Assembly (NCBI GenBank): GCA_051747425.1
Contig: JBNJGD010000008.1
Span: forward strand, 50,180-114,179
DNA: 64,000 nt
Origin: HTCC5015 sp051747425
Lineage (GTDB): Bacteria > Pseudomonadota > Gammaproteobacteria > HTCC5015
Direction of reading: 5' to 3'
Part shown: positions 53,070 to 62,853 of the stretch, piece by piece
Numbering within the stretch: the first letter of the stretch is position 1
How the letters are laid out: every line of letters starts with the position of its first letter
Notes under the pieces: generated by a model
What the model was told of the DNA's origin: nothing
Seen by the model: only the letters and a program-made list of their open reading frames with translations
Database searches by the model: none
Program-made: the position numbers and the translations under genes

Positions 53070-53534
53070 ATGAAAGGCGATACCCAAGTCATTGAGTTTC
53101 TGAACAGCGCACTGAAGAACGAGCTGACCGCGATCAACCAGTACTTTCTGCACGCCCGCATGTACAAAAATTGGGGACTGGAGAAGCTCAACGAGAAGGA
53201 ATACGGTGAGTCCATTGACGAGATGAACCACGCCGACTGGCTGATCGAGCGGATTCTGTTCCTCGAGGGTCTGCCCAATCTCCAGGATTTGGGCAAGCTC
53301 TATATCGGCGAAGATGTTGAAGATATCCTGCGCTGCGATCTGCGTCTGGAGTCCGAGGCCATCCCCCTGCTGCGCGATGCCATCGCCCACTGTGAATCCG
53401 TGCGCGACTATGTCTCCCGCGACCTCTTCCAGAAGATCCTCGACAGCGAGGAAGAACACTACGACTGGCTGGAAACCCAGATCGAACTGGTGGGCCGCCT
53501 CGGCATCCAGAACTACCAGCAAAGCATGGTCTAG
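53070..53534 (+). CDS. bfr: Bacterioferritin
   Basis: Encodes 154 residues. All ferroxidase ligands are present at canonical numbers: Glu18, Glu51, His54, Glu94, Glu127, His130; the heme ligand Met52 is conserved. It forms a 24-mer iron-storage cage. Preceded by bfd. Confidence 0.97.
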   Translation: MKGDTQVIEFLNSALKNELTAINQYFLHARMYKNWGLEKLNEKEYGESIDEMNHADWLIERILFLEGLPNLQDLGKLYIGEDVEDILRCDLRLESEAIPLLRDAIAHCESVRDYVSRDLFQKILDSEEEHYDWLETQIELVGRLGIQNYQQSMV

Positions 53535-53545
53535 GCGCCTTCATG

Positions 53546-53826
53546 GTGGGCGGCTTCGACGCACTGGCTTTAGCCGAAAAGACACAGGGGCCACAGAGCG
53601 CACAGAGATCACAGAGGTGTTTATGTAGGAGGCCCGACCCCGGGCCGACCTGTCGCGGCGAGGGCGCCGCTGTCATGGCGAACGCAGTGAAGCAATCTGC
53701 AGAATCGTTTGGCAGATCGCCACGCCGCTGCACGGCTCGCGATGACAAAATGCCTCTGTGCGCTCAGTGATCTCCGTGAACTCTGTGTTTTTACTATCAT
53801 GGCCGAAGCGGCGAAGCCGTCCACCT
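53546..53826. repeat. Modular intergenic repeat, locus 3
   Basis: Contains an inverted module D (about 53546-53583), CACAGAG arm (53581-53616), module C (53625-53671), module B in the opposite orientation to locus 2 (about 53672-53752, near-identical over about 80 bp), and an inverted arm (about 53752-53787). The remainder of the gap to argC holds no gene. Confidence 0.85.
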
Positions 53827-53926
53827 GACCACCGTCGCTAAAAAGCGTTAAGGCGGTTTAACTGCCGGGGGCGCGGCGGTATGATGTGACGCTCTGTTTA
53901 CCGCGTTGTCTCAACAAGTGAGCACC

Positions 53927-54973
53927 ATGAATTCAGCCCCAGTGAAAGTTGGCATCGTCGGAGCCACCGGCTACTCCGGCGCCGAGTTGTTGCGCCTGTT
54001 ACAGGTTCATCCCCGCGCCGAAGTCAGCGTGGTGACTTCCCGCAGCCTGGCGGGCACCCGGCTGGACAGCGAGTTCCCCAGCCTGCGCGGCCAGACCGAT
54101 CTCGCCTTCAGCGAGCCCACGGTGGATGTGCTCGGCGCCTGCGATGTGGTGTTCTACGCCACGCCCCACGGCGTGGCCATGGCCCAGGCCCGCGAGATGC
54201 TCGACAACGGCGTGCGCATCATCGATCTCTCAGCTGACTTCCGCATCAAGGACACCGCCCTGTGGTCCGACTGGTACGGCATGGAGCACACTTGCCCGGA
54301 CATCCTGGAAGAGGCGGTCTACGGCCTGCCCGAATTGCACCGCGAGGCCATACGCAGCGCCCGGGTCGTGGGCAATCCGGGGTGCTACCCCACGGCGGTC
54401 ACCCTGGGCTACGCGCCCCTGCTCAAGGCGGGCCTGGTGGACCTCGATTCCCTGATCGCCGACGCCAAGTCCGGCGTCAGTGGCGCCGGGCGCGGGGCCA
54501 AGGTGGGAACGCTGTTCGCCGAGGTGGCCGAGGACTTCAAGGCCTACGCCGCCGCCGGCCACCGTCACTTGCCCGAGATCGGGCAGAATCTGGTCGAGCT
54601 GGCGGGCAGCGACATCGATGTCACCTTTGTGCCCCATATGCTGCCCATGATCCGGGGCATTGAAAGCACCCTCTACGCCAACCTGCTGCCCGGTGATGCC
54701 GACACCGATCTGCAGGCAATCTATGAAGACTTTTACGCCGACGAGCCCTTTGTCGACATCATGCCCGCCGGCGCTCATCCCACCACCGGCATGGTGCGCG
54801 GCATCAACCAGTGCCGCATGGCACTGCATCGCCAGGGGCCGCGCCGGGTGATCGTGCTCTCGGTGATCGACAACCTGATCAAGGGCGCCTCGGGGCAGGC
54901 GATCCAGAACATGAACTTGATGTTTGGCTTTGACGAAACCGACGGCCTACTGGCCGGTCCGGTCTGGCCCTGA
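53927..54973 (+). CDS. argC: N-acetyl-gamma-glutamyl-phosphate reductase
   Basis: Encodes 348 residues from the ATG at 53927 (a TTG at 53906 is in frame). Rossmann start VGIVGATGYSGAELLRLL, catalytic Cys in GNPGCYPTAV (near 150), and HMLPMIRGI. It makes N-acetylglutamate semialdehyde in arginine synthesis. Three bases separate it from the next gene. Confidence 0.96.
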   Translation: MNSAPVKVGIVGATGYSGAELLRLLQVHPRAEVSVVTSRSLAGTRLDSEFPSLRGQTDLAFSEPTVDVLGACDVVFYATPHGVAMAQAREMLDNGVRIIDLSADFRIKDTALWSDWYGMEHTCPDILEEAVYGLPELHREAIRSARVVGNPGCYPTAVTLGYAPLLKAGLVDLDSLIADAKSGVSGAGRGAKVGTLFAEVAEDFKAYAAAGHRHLPEIGQNLVELAGSDIDVTFVPHMLPMIRGIESTLYANLLPGDADTDLQAIYEDFYADEPFVDIMPAGAHPTTGMVRGINQCRMALHRQGPRRVIVLSVIDNLIKGASGQAIQNMNLMFGFDETDGLLAGPVWP

Positions 54974-54976
54974 TCC

Positions 54977-55693
54977 ATGGCTCATTATCATGTTCGCCAC
55001 CACGATCCCCGCCAGCACAAAATCCGCTGGGCTGTCATCGTGACGGTGTCCCTGGCTGTCGCCGCGGGGGTCTTTGCGGGTGGTTACTTCTATGCCGGTT
55101 ACCACAATGTGAGCCTCGCCGAGGAAGTCGGCGAGCTGCGCGACACGGTCGATGAACTGCAAAGCCAGCGCGCCCTTTTGCGCCAGCGCGCCGCCATGGC
55201 CGAGCGCGCCAGTGAAGCCGATCGCGCCGCCACCGAGAGCGCACGACAGGCACTGGCCCAACTGCAGGGTGAGTTGGTGGAGTTGCGCGAGGAACTGGTT
55301 TTTTACCAGAGCCTGCTGAGTCCCGGCGAGCGCGAGCCGGGGCTGCATGTCAACAGCGTTGATGTGTACCCGGCTGAAGAACCGGGGCGCTACCGCTACC
55401 AGCTGATTCTCATTCAGGTGCGTGGCAACAGCCTGTTTGCCTCCGGCGAGGTGCGTGTTGGCGTGGCCGCCGGTGACCCGGCGGGGGAGGAAAGCGAAGG
55501 CGCTGGTGAACTCGAAGTGGTGCTGGACAGTCAGAGCTTTCGCTACAAGTTTTTCCAGCGTGTCGAGGGCGAGTTTGAGTGGTCGGAGTCGATTCCGCCC
55601 GTCGCCCTCACCGTGCAATTGGACCCCAGTGGTCGCCGCCTCGATGATGTGGCTGGCGTCTATCCCTGGGCCGATATTTTTAGAGGTAAGTAG
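54977..55693 (+). CDS. Conserved inner-membrane protein with coiled coil (DUF6776-like)
   Basis: Encodes 238 residues. A membrane helix (about 14-36) is followed by a periplasmic coiled coil (about 42-100, ELRDTVDELQSQRALL and so on) and a beta-rich C-terminal domain (about 110-235). The argC - membrane protein - bactofilin - erpA order recurs in pseudomonads, where this protein is annotated as unknown. Tight spacing to the bactofilin gene (2 bp) suggests a joint envelope role, by inference only. Confidence 0.78.
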   Translation: MAHYHVRHHDPRQHKIRWAVIVTVSLAVAAGVFAGGYFYAGYHNVSLAEEVGELRDTVDELQSQRALLRQRAAMAERASEADRAATESARQALAQLQGELVELREELVFYQSLLSPGEREPGLHVNSVDVYPAEEPGRYRYQLILIQVRGNSLFASGEVRVGVAAGDPAGEESEGAGELEVVLDSQSFRYKFFQRVEGEFEWSESIPPVALTVQLDPSGRRLDDVAGVYPWADIFRGK

Positions 55694-55695
55694 TC

Positions 55696-56175
55696 ATGTG
55701 GGGAAACTCCAAAAAATTCAAATCGGCGCGACTCGACACAATGGTCGGGCCCAACACCGAGATCAAGGGCGACATCGAGTTTGAGGGTTGCTTGCACATC
55801 GACGGTGTGGTCAATGGCAATGTGGTGGCCCGCGAGAGCGAACACTCCATGCTCACGCTCAATGGCGGCGGCCGGGTCACCGGCGAGATCCATGTGCCCA
55901 ATATGTTGATCAACGGCGTGGTCGAGGGCGATGTCTACGCCAGCACCCGGGTGGAGTTGTCCACCAACGCCGAAATCAAGGGCAATGTCTATTACCATCT
56001 GCTTGAAATGGCCATGGGTGCCTCTATTAATGGCAATCTGGTGCACCGTCCGCAGAGCGAAATGCGCCTGCTCGAGCACCAGGGCGACGACGACAAGCAA
56101 AGCGCCGAGACGGTGAGCGAGAGCAACGCCCCGGAGCCGTCTGCGGATAGCCAGCAAGACAAAGAGCAGGCCTGA
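55696..56175 (+). CDS. Bactofilin (polymer-forming cytoskeletal protein)
   Basis: Encodes 159 residues. Core beta-helix (about 15-125) with hydrophobic periodicity: EIKGDIEFEGCLHIDGVVNGNV, VTGEIHVPNMLINGVVEGDV and so on, the bactofilin (DUF583) pattern. Flexible charged tails flank it. Bactofilins polymerise at membranes and organise local wall synthesis. Confidence 0.92.
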   Translation: MWGNSKKFKSARLDTMVGPNTEIKGDIEFEGCLHIDGVVNGNVVARESEHSMLTLNGGGRVTGEIHVPNMLINGVVEGDVYASTRVELSTNAEIKGNVYYHLLEMAMGASINGNLVHRPQSEMRLLEHQGDDDKQSAETVSESNAPEPSADSQQDKEQA

Positions 56176-56224
56176 ACGGTTCTGTTACACTGTTACCCCA
56201 AAGGCATATGCCGGGAGTAAAGCC

Positions 56225-56599
56225 ATGAGCAATCTTGATCTGAGTATTGAAACCCCCGATTTCGGGCTGCCCGATCCGTTGGTGTTCACCGACGCCGCGG
56301 CCAACAAGGTTAAAACCCTGATCGAGGAAGAGGAAAACGACGCCCTCAAGTTGCGGGTGTTCGTCTCCGGTGGTGGCTGTTCCGGTTTCCAGTATGGCTT
56401 CACCTTCGATGAAAACAGCGACGACGCCGACACCGCCATCGAAAAGTCCGGTGTGACCCTGCTGGTCGACCCCATCAGCTACCAGTATCTGGCCGGTGCC
56501 GAGATCGACTACACCGAGGGCCTCGAAGGCGCGCAATTCGTCATTCGAAACCCCAACGCCTCCACTACCTGCGGCTGCGGTTCCTCCTTCTCCGTCTAG
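56225..56599 (+). CDS. erpA: Iron-sulfur cluster insertion protein ErpA
   Basis: Encodes 124 residues, A-type carrier. The cluster ligands are Cys52 (GGCSGFQYGF), Cys116 and Cys118 (TTCGCGSSFSV at the C-terminus). It delivers Fe-S clusters to targets such as IspG. Followed by a terminator. Confidence 0.96.
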   Translation: MSNLDLSIETPDFGLPDPLVFTDAAANKVKTLIEEEENDALKLRVFVSGGGCSGFQYGFTFDENSDDADTAIEKSGVTLLVDPISYQYLAGAEIDYTEGLEGAQFVIRNPNASTTCGCGSSFSV

Positions 56600-56624
56600 T
56601 CGCCCTGGCGCCAGGCTCTCATCC

Positions 56625-56662
56625 CAATGCCCCTGCGGCTCACGCCCGGGGGCATTGTTTTT
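56625..56662 (+). terminator. Intrinsic terminator after erpA
   Basis: CAATGCCCC (56625-56633) pairs with GGGGCATTG (56649-56657), followed by five T. Confidence 0.85.
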
Positions 56663-56819
56663 GTGGGTTGTATGTATTGGAATATTCAATGCTTTGGCTG
56701 AAAAGCCGGCCCGTTCATTGCCTGAAGAGCCGACTTCGAGTATGGTTACGCGCCTCACGATCCGTGCCGGCAGCTTGGCTGGCTGACAGATTTCCGCAAG
56801 CTAACAGAAGGGGAATTCC

Positions 56820-57950
56820 ATGAGCGAATACGTTCCCGGTTTGGGCGGCGTTGTTGCCACCAAGTCAAAAGTATCATCACTCGACGGCGCCAAAGGCATC
56901 CTCGCCTTTCGCGGCTATTCTATTCAGGAACTGGCCACCAAGAGCAATTTTGAAGAAACCGCCCAGCTGATGCTGGAGGGCGAGTTGCCCGGCAAAGCCG
57001 AGCTCGACGCCTTTACCCGTCGCCTGCGCGAAAACTATGTGGTCGACAGCAGCATCATCGAGATGATGAAGGCGCTGCCCAAAAAGACCCATCCCATGTC
57101 CGTTCTGCAGGCCGCCACGGCCGCCCTCGACGGCGTTTACGCCGGTGAGGAAGACAAGGACAGCTACAACGACGACATGGCCATTCGCCTGGTCGGCCAG
57201 TACGGCACCATCGTTGCCGCTTGGGAGCACATCCGCAACGGCAACGAGCCGGTCGCTCCGCGCCAGGATCTCAGCTACGCCGCCAACTTCCTCTACATGC
57301 TGCGCGGCGAAGCGCCCGATGAGGCCGACATTCGCGTAATGGACGCCTGCCTGGTACTCCACGCCGAGCACACCATCAACGCCTCGACCTTTACCGCCAT
57401 GGTCACCGCCTCGTCACTGGCCCGCCCGGCACTGGTAATGGCCTCTGCCGTGGGCACACTGGCCGGTCCGCTGCACGGCGGCGCCAACGAGCGCGTCTTG
57501 CACATGCTTGAAGAGATCGGCACCAAGGACAAGGCCGAGGGCTGGATCGACAACGCCCTGGCCAACAAGAATGTAATCTGGGGCATGGGCCACCGCGAGT
57601 ACGCGGTCAAGGACCCCCGCGCCAAGATCCTCGAAACCATGCTGCGCGAGTACGGCGATTCCAAGGGCAGCGTATCGCCCCTGTTTGAAACCGCCATCGC
57701 CGTCGAGGAAATCTGCGAAGAGCGACTCGGCGCCAAGGGTGTCTACCCCAATGTCGACTTCTACTCCGGCATCCTCTACCAGGAGCTGGGCATTCCCGTC
57801 GATCTGTTCACGCCCATCTTTGCCGTCTCCCGCCTCACCGGCTGGCTGGCGCACTGGCAGGAACAGATCGCCAACAATCGCATCTTCCGCCCCACCCAGA
57901 TCTACGAGGGCTACGAGCTGCGCGACTACAAGGCCATCGACCAGCGTTAA
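56820..57950 (+). CDS. Citrate / 2-methylcitrate synthase, short dimeric type
   Basis: Encodes 376 residues, shorter than hexameric GltA (about 427). Catalytic His in LHAEHTINAS (near 182), His in WGMGHREYAVKDPR (near 257) and Asp in NVDFYSG (near 309) are present, so activity is expected. The short class includes both citrate synthase and 2-methylcitrate synthase (PrpC); no prp genes are nearby, so the substrate cannot be fixed. Strong terminator follows. Confidence 0.88.
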   Translation: MSEYVPGLGGVVATKSKVSSLDGAKGILAFRGYSIQELATKSNFEETAQLMLEGELPGKAELDAFTRRLRENYVVDSSIIEMMKALPKKTHPMSVLQAATAALDGVYAGEEDKDSYNDDMAIRLVGQYGTIVAAWEHIRNGNEPVAPRQDLSYAANFLYMLRGEAPDEADIRVMDACLVLHAEHTINASTFTAMVTASSLARPALVMASAVGTLAGPLHGGANERVLHMLEEIGTKDKAEGWIDNALANKNVIWGMGHREYAVKDPRAKILETMLREYGDSKGSVSPLFETAIAVEEICEERLGAKGVYPNVDFYSGILYQELGIPVDLFTPIFAVSRLTGWLAHWQEQIANNRIFRPTQIYEGYELRDYKAIDQR

Positions 57951-57970
57951 ACCGCTGGCAACGATGCCTC

Positions 57971-57998
57971 AAAAGCCCGCCATCCGGCGGGCTTTTTG
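57971..57998 (+). terminator. Intrinsic terminator after the citrate synthase
   Basis: AGCCCGCC (57974-57981), four-base loop, GGCGGGCT (57986-57993), then T-run. Confidence 0.92.
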
Positions 57999-58004
57999 GT
58001 GGTT

Positions 58005-58207
58005 CTGTAGGAGCGGCGACCCCGCCGCGACAAGTCGGCTTAGGGTGTCGGCCCGGGGTCGGGCCTCCTACAAACCTCTCCGAGCTCTTCGTGGCTCTGT
58101 GACCTCTGTGTCTTTTCGGCAAAGGCCAATGCGGCGAAGCCGCCCGCCAAAGTCGGCCCGAGGGCGGGCCTCCTACAAACCTCCGTGCTCTTCGTGGCTC
58201 TGTGGCC
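58005..58207. repeat. Modular intergenic repeat, locus 4
   Basis: Inverted module C (about 58005-58075), arm plus module D (58090-58148; the 46 bp 58103-58148 are identical to 63142-63187), then a second C fragment and arm ending six bases before the anmK stop. It fills a convergent intergenic gap. Confidence 0.85.
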
Positions 58208-58213
58208 AAACAA

Positions 58214-59344
58214 TCAGGCGGGGTAGATGGCGCCGAGGATGCGCGGGCCGGCGGCGCCGGTGACGCCGGGGAGGTTGCCGGGCTGGTGGTCGATGCAGCG
58301 CTTGGCCAGCCAGGCAAAGGCGGTGGCCTCGACCCAGTCCGGGTGGAGGCCGTGGCGCTCGGTGGATTCCATGGGGCAGTCGTCCAGGTGCGCTTCCAGG
58401 CGTTGCAGAAGATCCTGATTGTGCACGCCGCCACCACAGATCAACAGTCGCTGGCATTCGGGCGCCCGCCGCCGAACCGCCTCGGCGATGCTCCAGGCGG
58501 TCAGTTCTGACAGCGTGGCCAGCAGGTCCTCGGCCTCGACCCTGTCGTGCTCGCACAGGTGACCTTGAAGCCAGTCCAGGTTGAAATACTCCCGCCCGGT
58601 GCTCTTGGGACCCGAGCGCCCGAAGTAGGCGTCGCTGCTCAGGGCCTTGAACAGGCTGTCCTGTACTTCGCCATGGCTGGCGTGGCTGCCGTCCACATCA
58701 AAAGGCTCTTCGAGATAGTGTTGGCAGGCGGCGTCGAGCAGGGTGTTGCCCGGGCCGGTATCGGCGCCGGTGATGCACTCTTCACCGCTATCGGGGTCGC
58801 ACTGGCCGAGCACGGTGATATTGGCAATGCCGCCAATGTTGAGCACCACGCGCTGCTCACTGTTGCCGCCGAAAAGGTGGTCGTGGAAGGCGGGGACGAG
58901 CGGGGCCCCCTGGCCGCCGGCGGCGAGATCGCGACTGCGAAAGTCCCCTACGGTAGTAATGCCGGTGTTCTCGGCGATGACGCTGTTGTCACCGAGTTGC
59001 AGGCTGAAAGGCAGATCGCTGTCGGGCTGGTGGCGAATAGTCTGGCCGTGGTTGCCAATGGCCACCACATCGCCGGGCTCGGTCTCACTGGCTTCCAGCA
59101 GGGCGTTGACCGCATCGGCGTAGCTGTGTCCGAGAGCCACGCCTAGGGCGCCCAGAGTGTCGATGTGGGCGCTTTCGGGTTCACGAATGATGGCCTGGAT
59201 CGAGTCTTTCAGCTCTTCCGGGAAGGGGTGGGCAATGGCTTTGATCAGGCGGGTCTGGCCGGGGTCGCCGTCGTCGAAGGACACCAGTGCGGCGTCGATG
59301 GCGTCGACACTGGTGCCAGACATGAGTCCCACATAGAGTGCCAT
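58214..59344 (-). CDS. anmK: Anhydro-N-acetylmuramic acid kinase
   Basis: Encodes 376 residues. N-terminal YVGLMSGTSVDAIDAALV, GNHGQTIRH, and DTGPGNTLLDAA are the ASKHA-fold ATP and substrate blocks of AnmK. It phosphorylates and opens 1,6-anhydro-MurNAc, giving MurNAc-6-P. Together with AmgK/MurU in this window this offers a route for recycling wall fragments. Four bases from the M23 gene upstream. Confidence 0.95.
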   Translation of the reverse strand: MALYVGLMSGTSVDAIDAALVSFDDGDPGQTRLIKAIAHPFPEELKDSIQAIIREPESAHIDTLGALGVALGHSYADAVNALLEASETEPGDVVAIGNHGQTIRHQPDSDLPFSLQLGDNSVIAENTGITTVGDFRSRDLAAGGQGAPLVPAFHDHLFGGNSEQRVVLNIGGIANITVLGQCDPDSGEECITGADTGPGNTLLDAACQHYLEEPFDVDGSHASHGEVQDSLFKALSSDAYFGRSGPKSTGREYFNLDWLQGHLCEHDRVEAEDLLATLSELTAWSIAEAVRRRAPECQRLLICGGGVHNQDLLQRLEAHLDDCPMESTERHGLHPDWVEATAFAWLAKRCIDHQPGNLPGVTGAAGPRILGAIYPA

Positions 59345-59348
59345 GACG

Positions 59349-60797
59349 CTACTCGTTGAGGGCGAGCTGGGTGCGGGTGAGCGTATTCAGCTGTGCCACC
59401 AGGGGTTGGCTGAAGCGGTCAAAGTCGTCGAGGAAGGCGGCTTTGAGCGGCTTCGCCGAGGGCAGCTTGACGGTCAGCGGGTTGCGGTGAACGCCGTTGA
59501 CGCGGAATTCGTAGTGCAGGTGTGGACCGGTGGCCCAGCCGGTGGCGCCGACATAGCCGATCACCTGGCCCTGCTTGACCCGGCCGCCGTAGCGCAGCGA
59601 CGGGTGGACGCGGGACATGTGCGCGTAAAGGGTGGTGTAGGTGTGGCCGTGCTTGAGGATGACGGCGTTGCCGTAACCGCCCTTTTTACCCTTGTGGATC
59701 ACCTTGCCATCGCCGGCGGCCATGATGGGTGTCCCTGTGCGGGCGGCGTAATCCACGCCGCGGTGGGGGCGGCGGGTCTTGTGAATGGGGTGCAGGCGGT
59801 TGGGGTTAAAGCCCGAGGAAATGCGGGTGAAGTGCACCGGACTGCGGATGAATTCCTTGCGCAGACTGTCGCCGTTGGGGGCGTAGTAGTCGGTGTGGCC
59901 GTCGGCGTCGGTGTAACGCACGCCGCGCACGGTGCGGCCGTTGTTGATGAACTCGGCGGCAATGATCTCGCCGTCCTTGACCTTCTCACCGTTGCGGAAG
60001 TACTCGTTCCAGATCACGGTGAAGGTATCGCCGCGGCGAATGTCCAGGGCGAAGTCGATGTCGTAGCCAAAGACATTGGCCAGTTGCATGATCAGTTGGT
60101 CGCTGAGGCCGGCGGCCTTGGCGCTGGCGAACAGGGAGTCATCAATGGTGCCGGAGATGCGGTTCTCAAAGACTTCGTAGGGTCGTTCAACCAGCTCGAC
60201 ATCAAACTGTCCGTCTGCCTGGCTGACTACCAGGCGCTCGGTGTCGTTGAGGTCGAACTCCAGGGCCATCAGTCGGCCTTCGTCGTCGCTGCGGTAGCGC
60301 AGCTGGTCGCCGGGCCTGACCCGGGTCAGGTGGTTCACGGCCTCATGGCCGCTCTGCATCAATTGGTGTATCTGGGTCGATGCCACACCGGCGCGGTAGG
60401 CCACCCGGGCGAGAGAGTCGCCGGGCTTGATGGTGACTTGTTCCCAGCCGGCGTCGGCATCGCCGCTGCCAGTGACCCCCGAGGTTTGCGGCTCATCCGT
60501 CGCTTCGGCTTCCACTTCGATCTCGGGCAGGGCCAGCTCCTGGCTCGGTGCCAGCAGTGGCCGGGCGCGTTGTATAGCGGCCTCGCTGCTCTGAGGCAGG
60601 GTCAGTTCCAGGCCGTGGTCCTGAGTGGCCGGCGCCGAGGCCTGGGTGTCTTCCGATTCCACCAGAAACACCACGCTGGACAGGCCGGCCAGCGCGATCA
60701 CCACCGTGTGCAGGCGCCAGTTGAGGCTCCAGTGGCGGCGCTTTTGGGTCACCGGGCGCGAGGCGCCGCGGCGGGCATGTTGGCGTGATTGTTTCAT
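59349..60797 (-). CDS. M23 peptidase / OapA-like murein endopeptidase
   Basis: Encodes 482 residues from the ATG at 60797; the frame continues to 60854 without support. One membrane helix (about 28-48), a LysM-like region (about 125-170, VTIKPGDSLARVAYRAGV), and a C-terminal M23 domain (about 340-440) with zinc ligands in HRGVDYAA and HLHYEF. It resembles MepM/OapA-type DD-endopeptidases that open cross-links during growth. Divergent from tyrS. Confidence 0.92.
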   Translation of the reverse strand: MKQSRQHARRGASRPVTQKRRHWSLNWRLHTVVIALAGLSSVVFLVESEDTQASAPATQDHGLELTLPQSSEAAIQRARPLLAPSQELALPEIEVEAEATDEPQTSGVTGSGDADAGWEQVTIKPGDSLARVAYRAGVASTQIHQLMQSGHEAVNHLTRVRPGDQLRYRSDDEGRLMALEFDLNDTERLVVSQADGQFDVELVERPYEVFENRISGTIDDSLFASAKAAGLSDQLIMQLANVFGYDIDFALDIRRGDTFTVIWNEYFRNGEKVKDGEIIAAEFINNGRTVRGVRYTDADGHTDYYAPNGDSLRKEFIRSPVHFTRISSGFNPNRLHPIHKTRRPHRGVDYAARTGTPIMAAGDGKVIHKGKKGGYGNAVILKHGHTYTTLYAHMSRVHPSLRYGGRVKQGQVIGYVGATGWATGPHLHYEFRVNGVHRNPLTVKLPSAKPLKAAFLDDFDRFSQPLVAQLNTLTRTQLALNE

Positions 60798-60964
60798 TTT
60801 GTCCGCTAATTCAATGAATTTACTGGAGATAGGATAGGCAAACATTAGCCTCACCGGGGCAGTCGGTCAATGCCGAATGGGGCCTTCGGGCAATAAAATA
60901 CTTGGCTTTTAGACCGAAATCAGTAAGGTTTCGCCCCACAATCAGTCCGAGGAGCCCGGTAGAG

Positions 60965-62173
60965 ATGAGCGACAGTGCCCGCACCGATGAACAGTTGGCC
61001 ACCCTGCAGCGCGGTGTGGAAGAGATTCTGGTGGAGTCCGAACTGCGGGAAAAACTGGCCCGGGGCAAGCCGTTGCGCATCAAGGCGGGCTTCGACCCCA
61101 CCGCGCCGGATCTGCACATCGGCCACACGGTGCTCATCAACAAGCTTCGCCAGTTTCAGGACCTCGGCCACCATGTGCTGTTTCTGATCGGTGATTTCAC
61201 CGGCATGATCGGCGACCCCACCGGCAAGAATGTCACCCGAAAACCCCTCAGCCGTGAGGATGTGCTGGCCAACGCCGAGACCTACAAGGCTCAGATCTTC
61301 AAGATTCTCGACCGGAACAAAACCGAGGTGGTGTTCAACTCCGAGTGGATGGGGCCACTGGGCGCCGAGGGCATGATCAAGCTCGCCGCCCGCCAGACCG
61401 TGGCCCGGATGCTCGAGCGCGACGATTTTAAAAAGCGCTACAACAGCGGTCAGTCCATCGCCATCCACGAATTTCTCTACCCGCTGGTTCAGGGTTGGGA
61501 CTCGGTGGCCCTGAAAGCCGATGTCGAACTCGGCGGCACCGACCAGCGCTTCAACCTGCTGATGGGGCGCGAGCTGCAGCGCGAGGAGGGGCAGTCGCCC
61601 CAGGTGGTGATGACCATGCCACTGCTGGAGGGACTCGACGGCGTGCAGAAGATGTCCAAATCCCTGGGTAACTATATAGGTATCGACGAAGCGCCCGACG
61701 AGATCTTCGGCAAGGTCATGTCGATTTCCGACGAATTGATGTGGCGTTACTTCGAGTTGCTCAGTTTCCGCACCATGGATGAGATTGCGCAGTTCCGCCG
61801 CGACATCGAGGGCGGAACCAACCCCCGCGATATCAAGTTCAAGCTGGCCGAAGAGCTGATTGCCCGCTTCCACGACCAGGCCGCCGCGGACAAGGCGCGG
61901 GAGAACTTCATCGCCCGTTTCCAGAAGGGCGCCATACCCGAGGACATGGACGAGCTGACCCTCGAAGTCGGCGAACAGGGCCTGGGCCTGCCGGCCCTGC
62001 TCAAGCAGGCCGGGCTCTGTGCCAGCACCTCGGACGCCATGCGTATGATCAAGCAGGGCGCGGTACGCATCGATGGCGATCGCATCGACGATAAGAATCA
62101 CCTGTGCAGCGCCGGCCACACCGCGGTCTACCAGGTGGGCAAGCGCCGTTTTGCCCGCGTTACCACTCGTTAG
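60965..62173 (+). CDS. tyrS: Tyrosyl-tRNA synthetase
   Basis: Encodes 402 residues from the ATG at 60965 (GAGGAG about ten bases upstream; an in-frame upstream frame to 60902 lacks a better start). DLHIGHTVL (HIGH) and QKMSKSLGN (KMSKS) are intact; a C-terminal S4-like domain (about 338-395) binds tRNA. Divergent from the M23/anmK pair. Confidence 0.96.
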   Translation: MSDSARTDEQLATLQRGVEEILVESELREKLARGKPLRIKAGFDPTAPDLHIGHTVLINKLRQFQDLGHHVLFLIGDFTGMIGDPTGKNVTRKPLSREDVLANAETYKAQIFKILDRNKTEVVFNSEWMGPLGAEGMIKLAARQTVARMLERDDFKKRYNSGQSIAIHEFLYPLVQGWDSVALKADVELGGTDQRFNLLMGRELQREEGQSPQVVMTMPLLEGLDGVQKMSKSLGNYIGIDEAPDEIFGKVMSISDELMWRYFELLSFRTMDEIAQFRRDIEGGTNPRDIKFKLAEELIARFHDQAAADKARENFIARFQKGAIPEDMDELTLEVGEQGLGLPALLKQAGLCASTSDAMRMIKQGAVRIDGDRIDDKNHLCSAGHTAVYQVGKRRFARVTTR

Positions 62174-62301
62174 GCCAACGCGCGCCAATTGAGCGTGCGC
62201 GACTGCCTCTTGTGTCGCGCGAACATTGTTTGTATTTTCTGGTCATAACTAAAGAAAACGGGCCATGGCCACAAGGCCGTTCCAAACAGGGGTTGCAAAC
62301 A

Positions 62302-62826
62302 ATGATGAACAAAGTTCACTTTCTGCGCTGGAGTGCCGCAGTCGCCGCACTGCTGCTGGCGCCATTGTCGGGGCAGGCGCAGTCCTGCAGCGGAGCATCC
62401 GATACACCCACCAGTCGCTTTGAAACGCCCGGGGACGGCACGGTGATCGACAGCCAGACCGGCTTGCAGTGGAAGCGTTGTCTGGAGGGCGCCGGCGGCG
62501 TCACCTGTGAGGGCGGCGACGACCTGCGCTACTATTACGAAGACGCTCGCAAGCTCCAGGGGAAATATTTCGCCAATTACAGTGACTGGCGCATACCCAG
62601 CAAGGAAGAGCTCGAAAGCATCGTCGACAAGAGCTGCCGCAGCCCCGCCTTCAACCTGGAAGTGTTTCCCAATGCCAGCAACTCCCAGATGTGGACCAGC
62701 TCTATTATTGACGAGCAGGGCATCCGCGTTTGGGTGATGTACGCCATCAGCGGCGTGGCCATCAAGGGGCGAACCGCCAACCAGGCCACCGTCCGCCTGG
62801 TCCGCGGTCAGATGAAATCCCAATAA
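62302..62826 (+). CDS. Secreted DUF1566 domain protein
   Basis: Encodes 174 residues from the ATG at 62302 (62305 alternative). Signal peptide about 1-25 (ending AQA). The rest is a Lcl C-terminal (DUF1566) domain: DSQTGLQWKRC, DWRIPSKEELESIVD and a terminal VRLVRG. Such proteins occur on cell surfaces with unknown function. Several Cys may form disulfides. Lies between tyrS and the rRNA operon. Confidence 0.84.
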   Translation: MMNKVHFLRWSAAVAALLLAPLSGQAQSCSGASDTPTSRFETPGDGTVIDSQTGLQWKRCLEGAGGVTCEGGDDLRYYYEDARKLQGKYFANYSDWRIPSKEELESIVDKSCRSPAFNLEVFPNASNSQMWTSSIIDEQGIRVWVMYAISGVAIKGRTANQATVRLVRGQMKSQ

Positions 62827-62853
62827 CACATCTGGGCGGGTCGGATGCTTCCT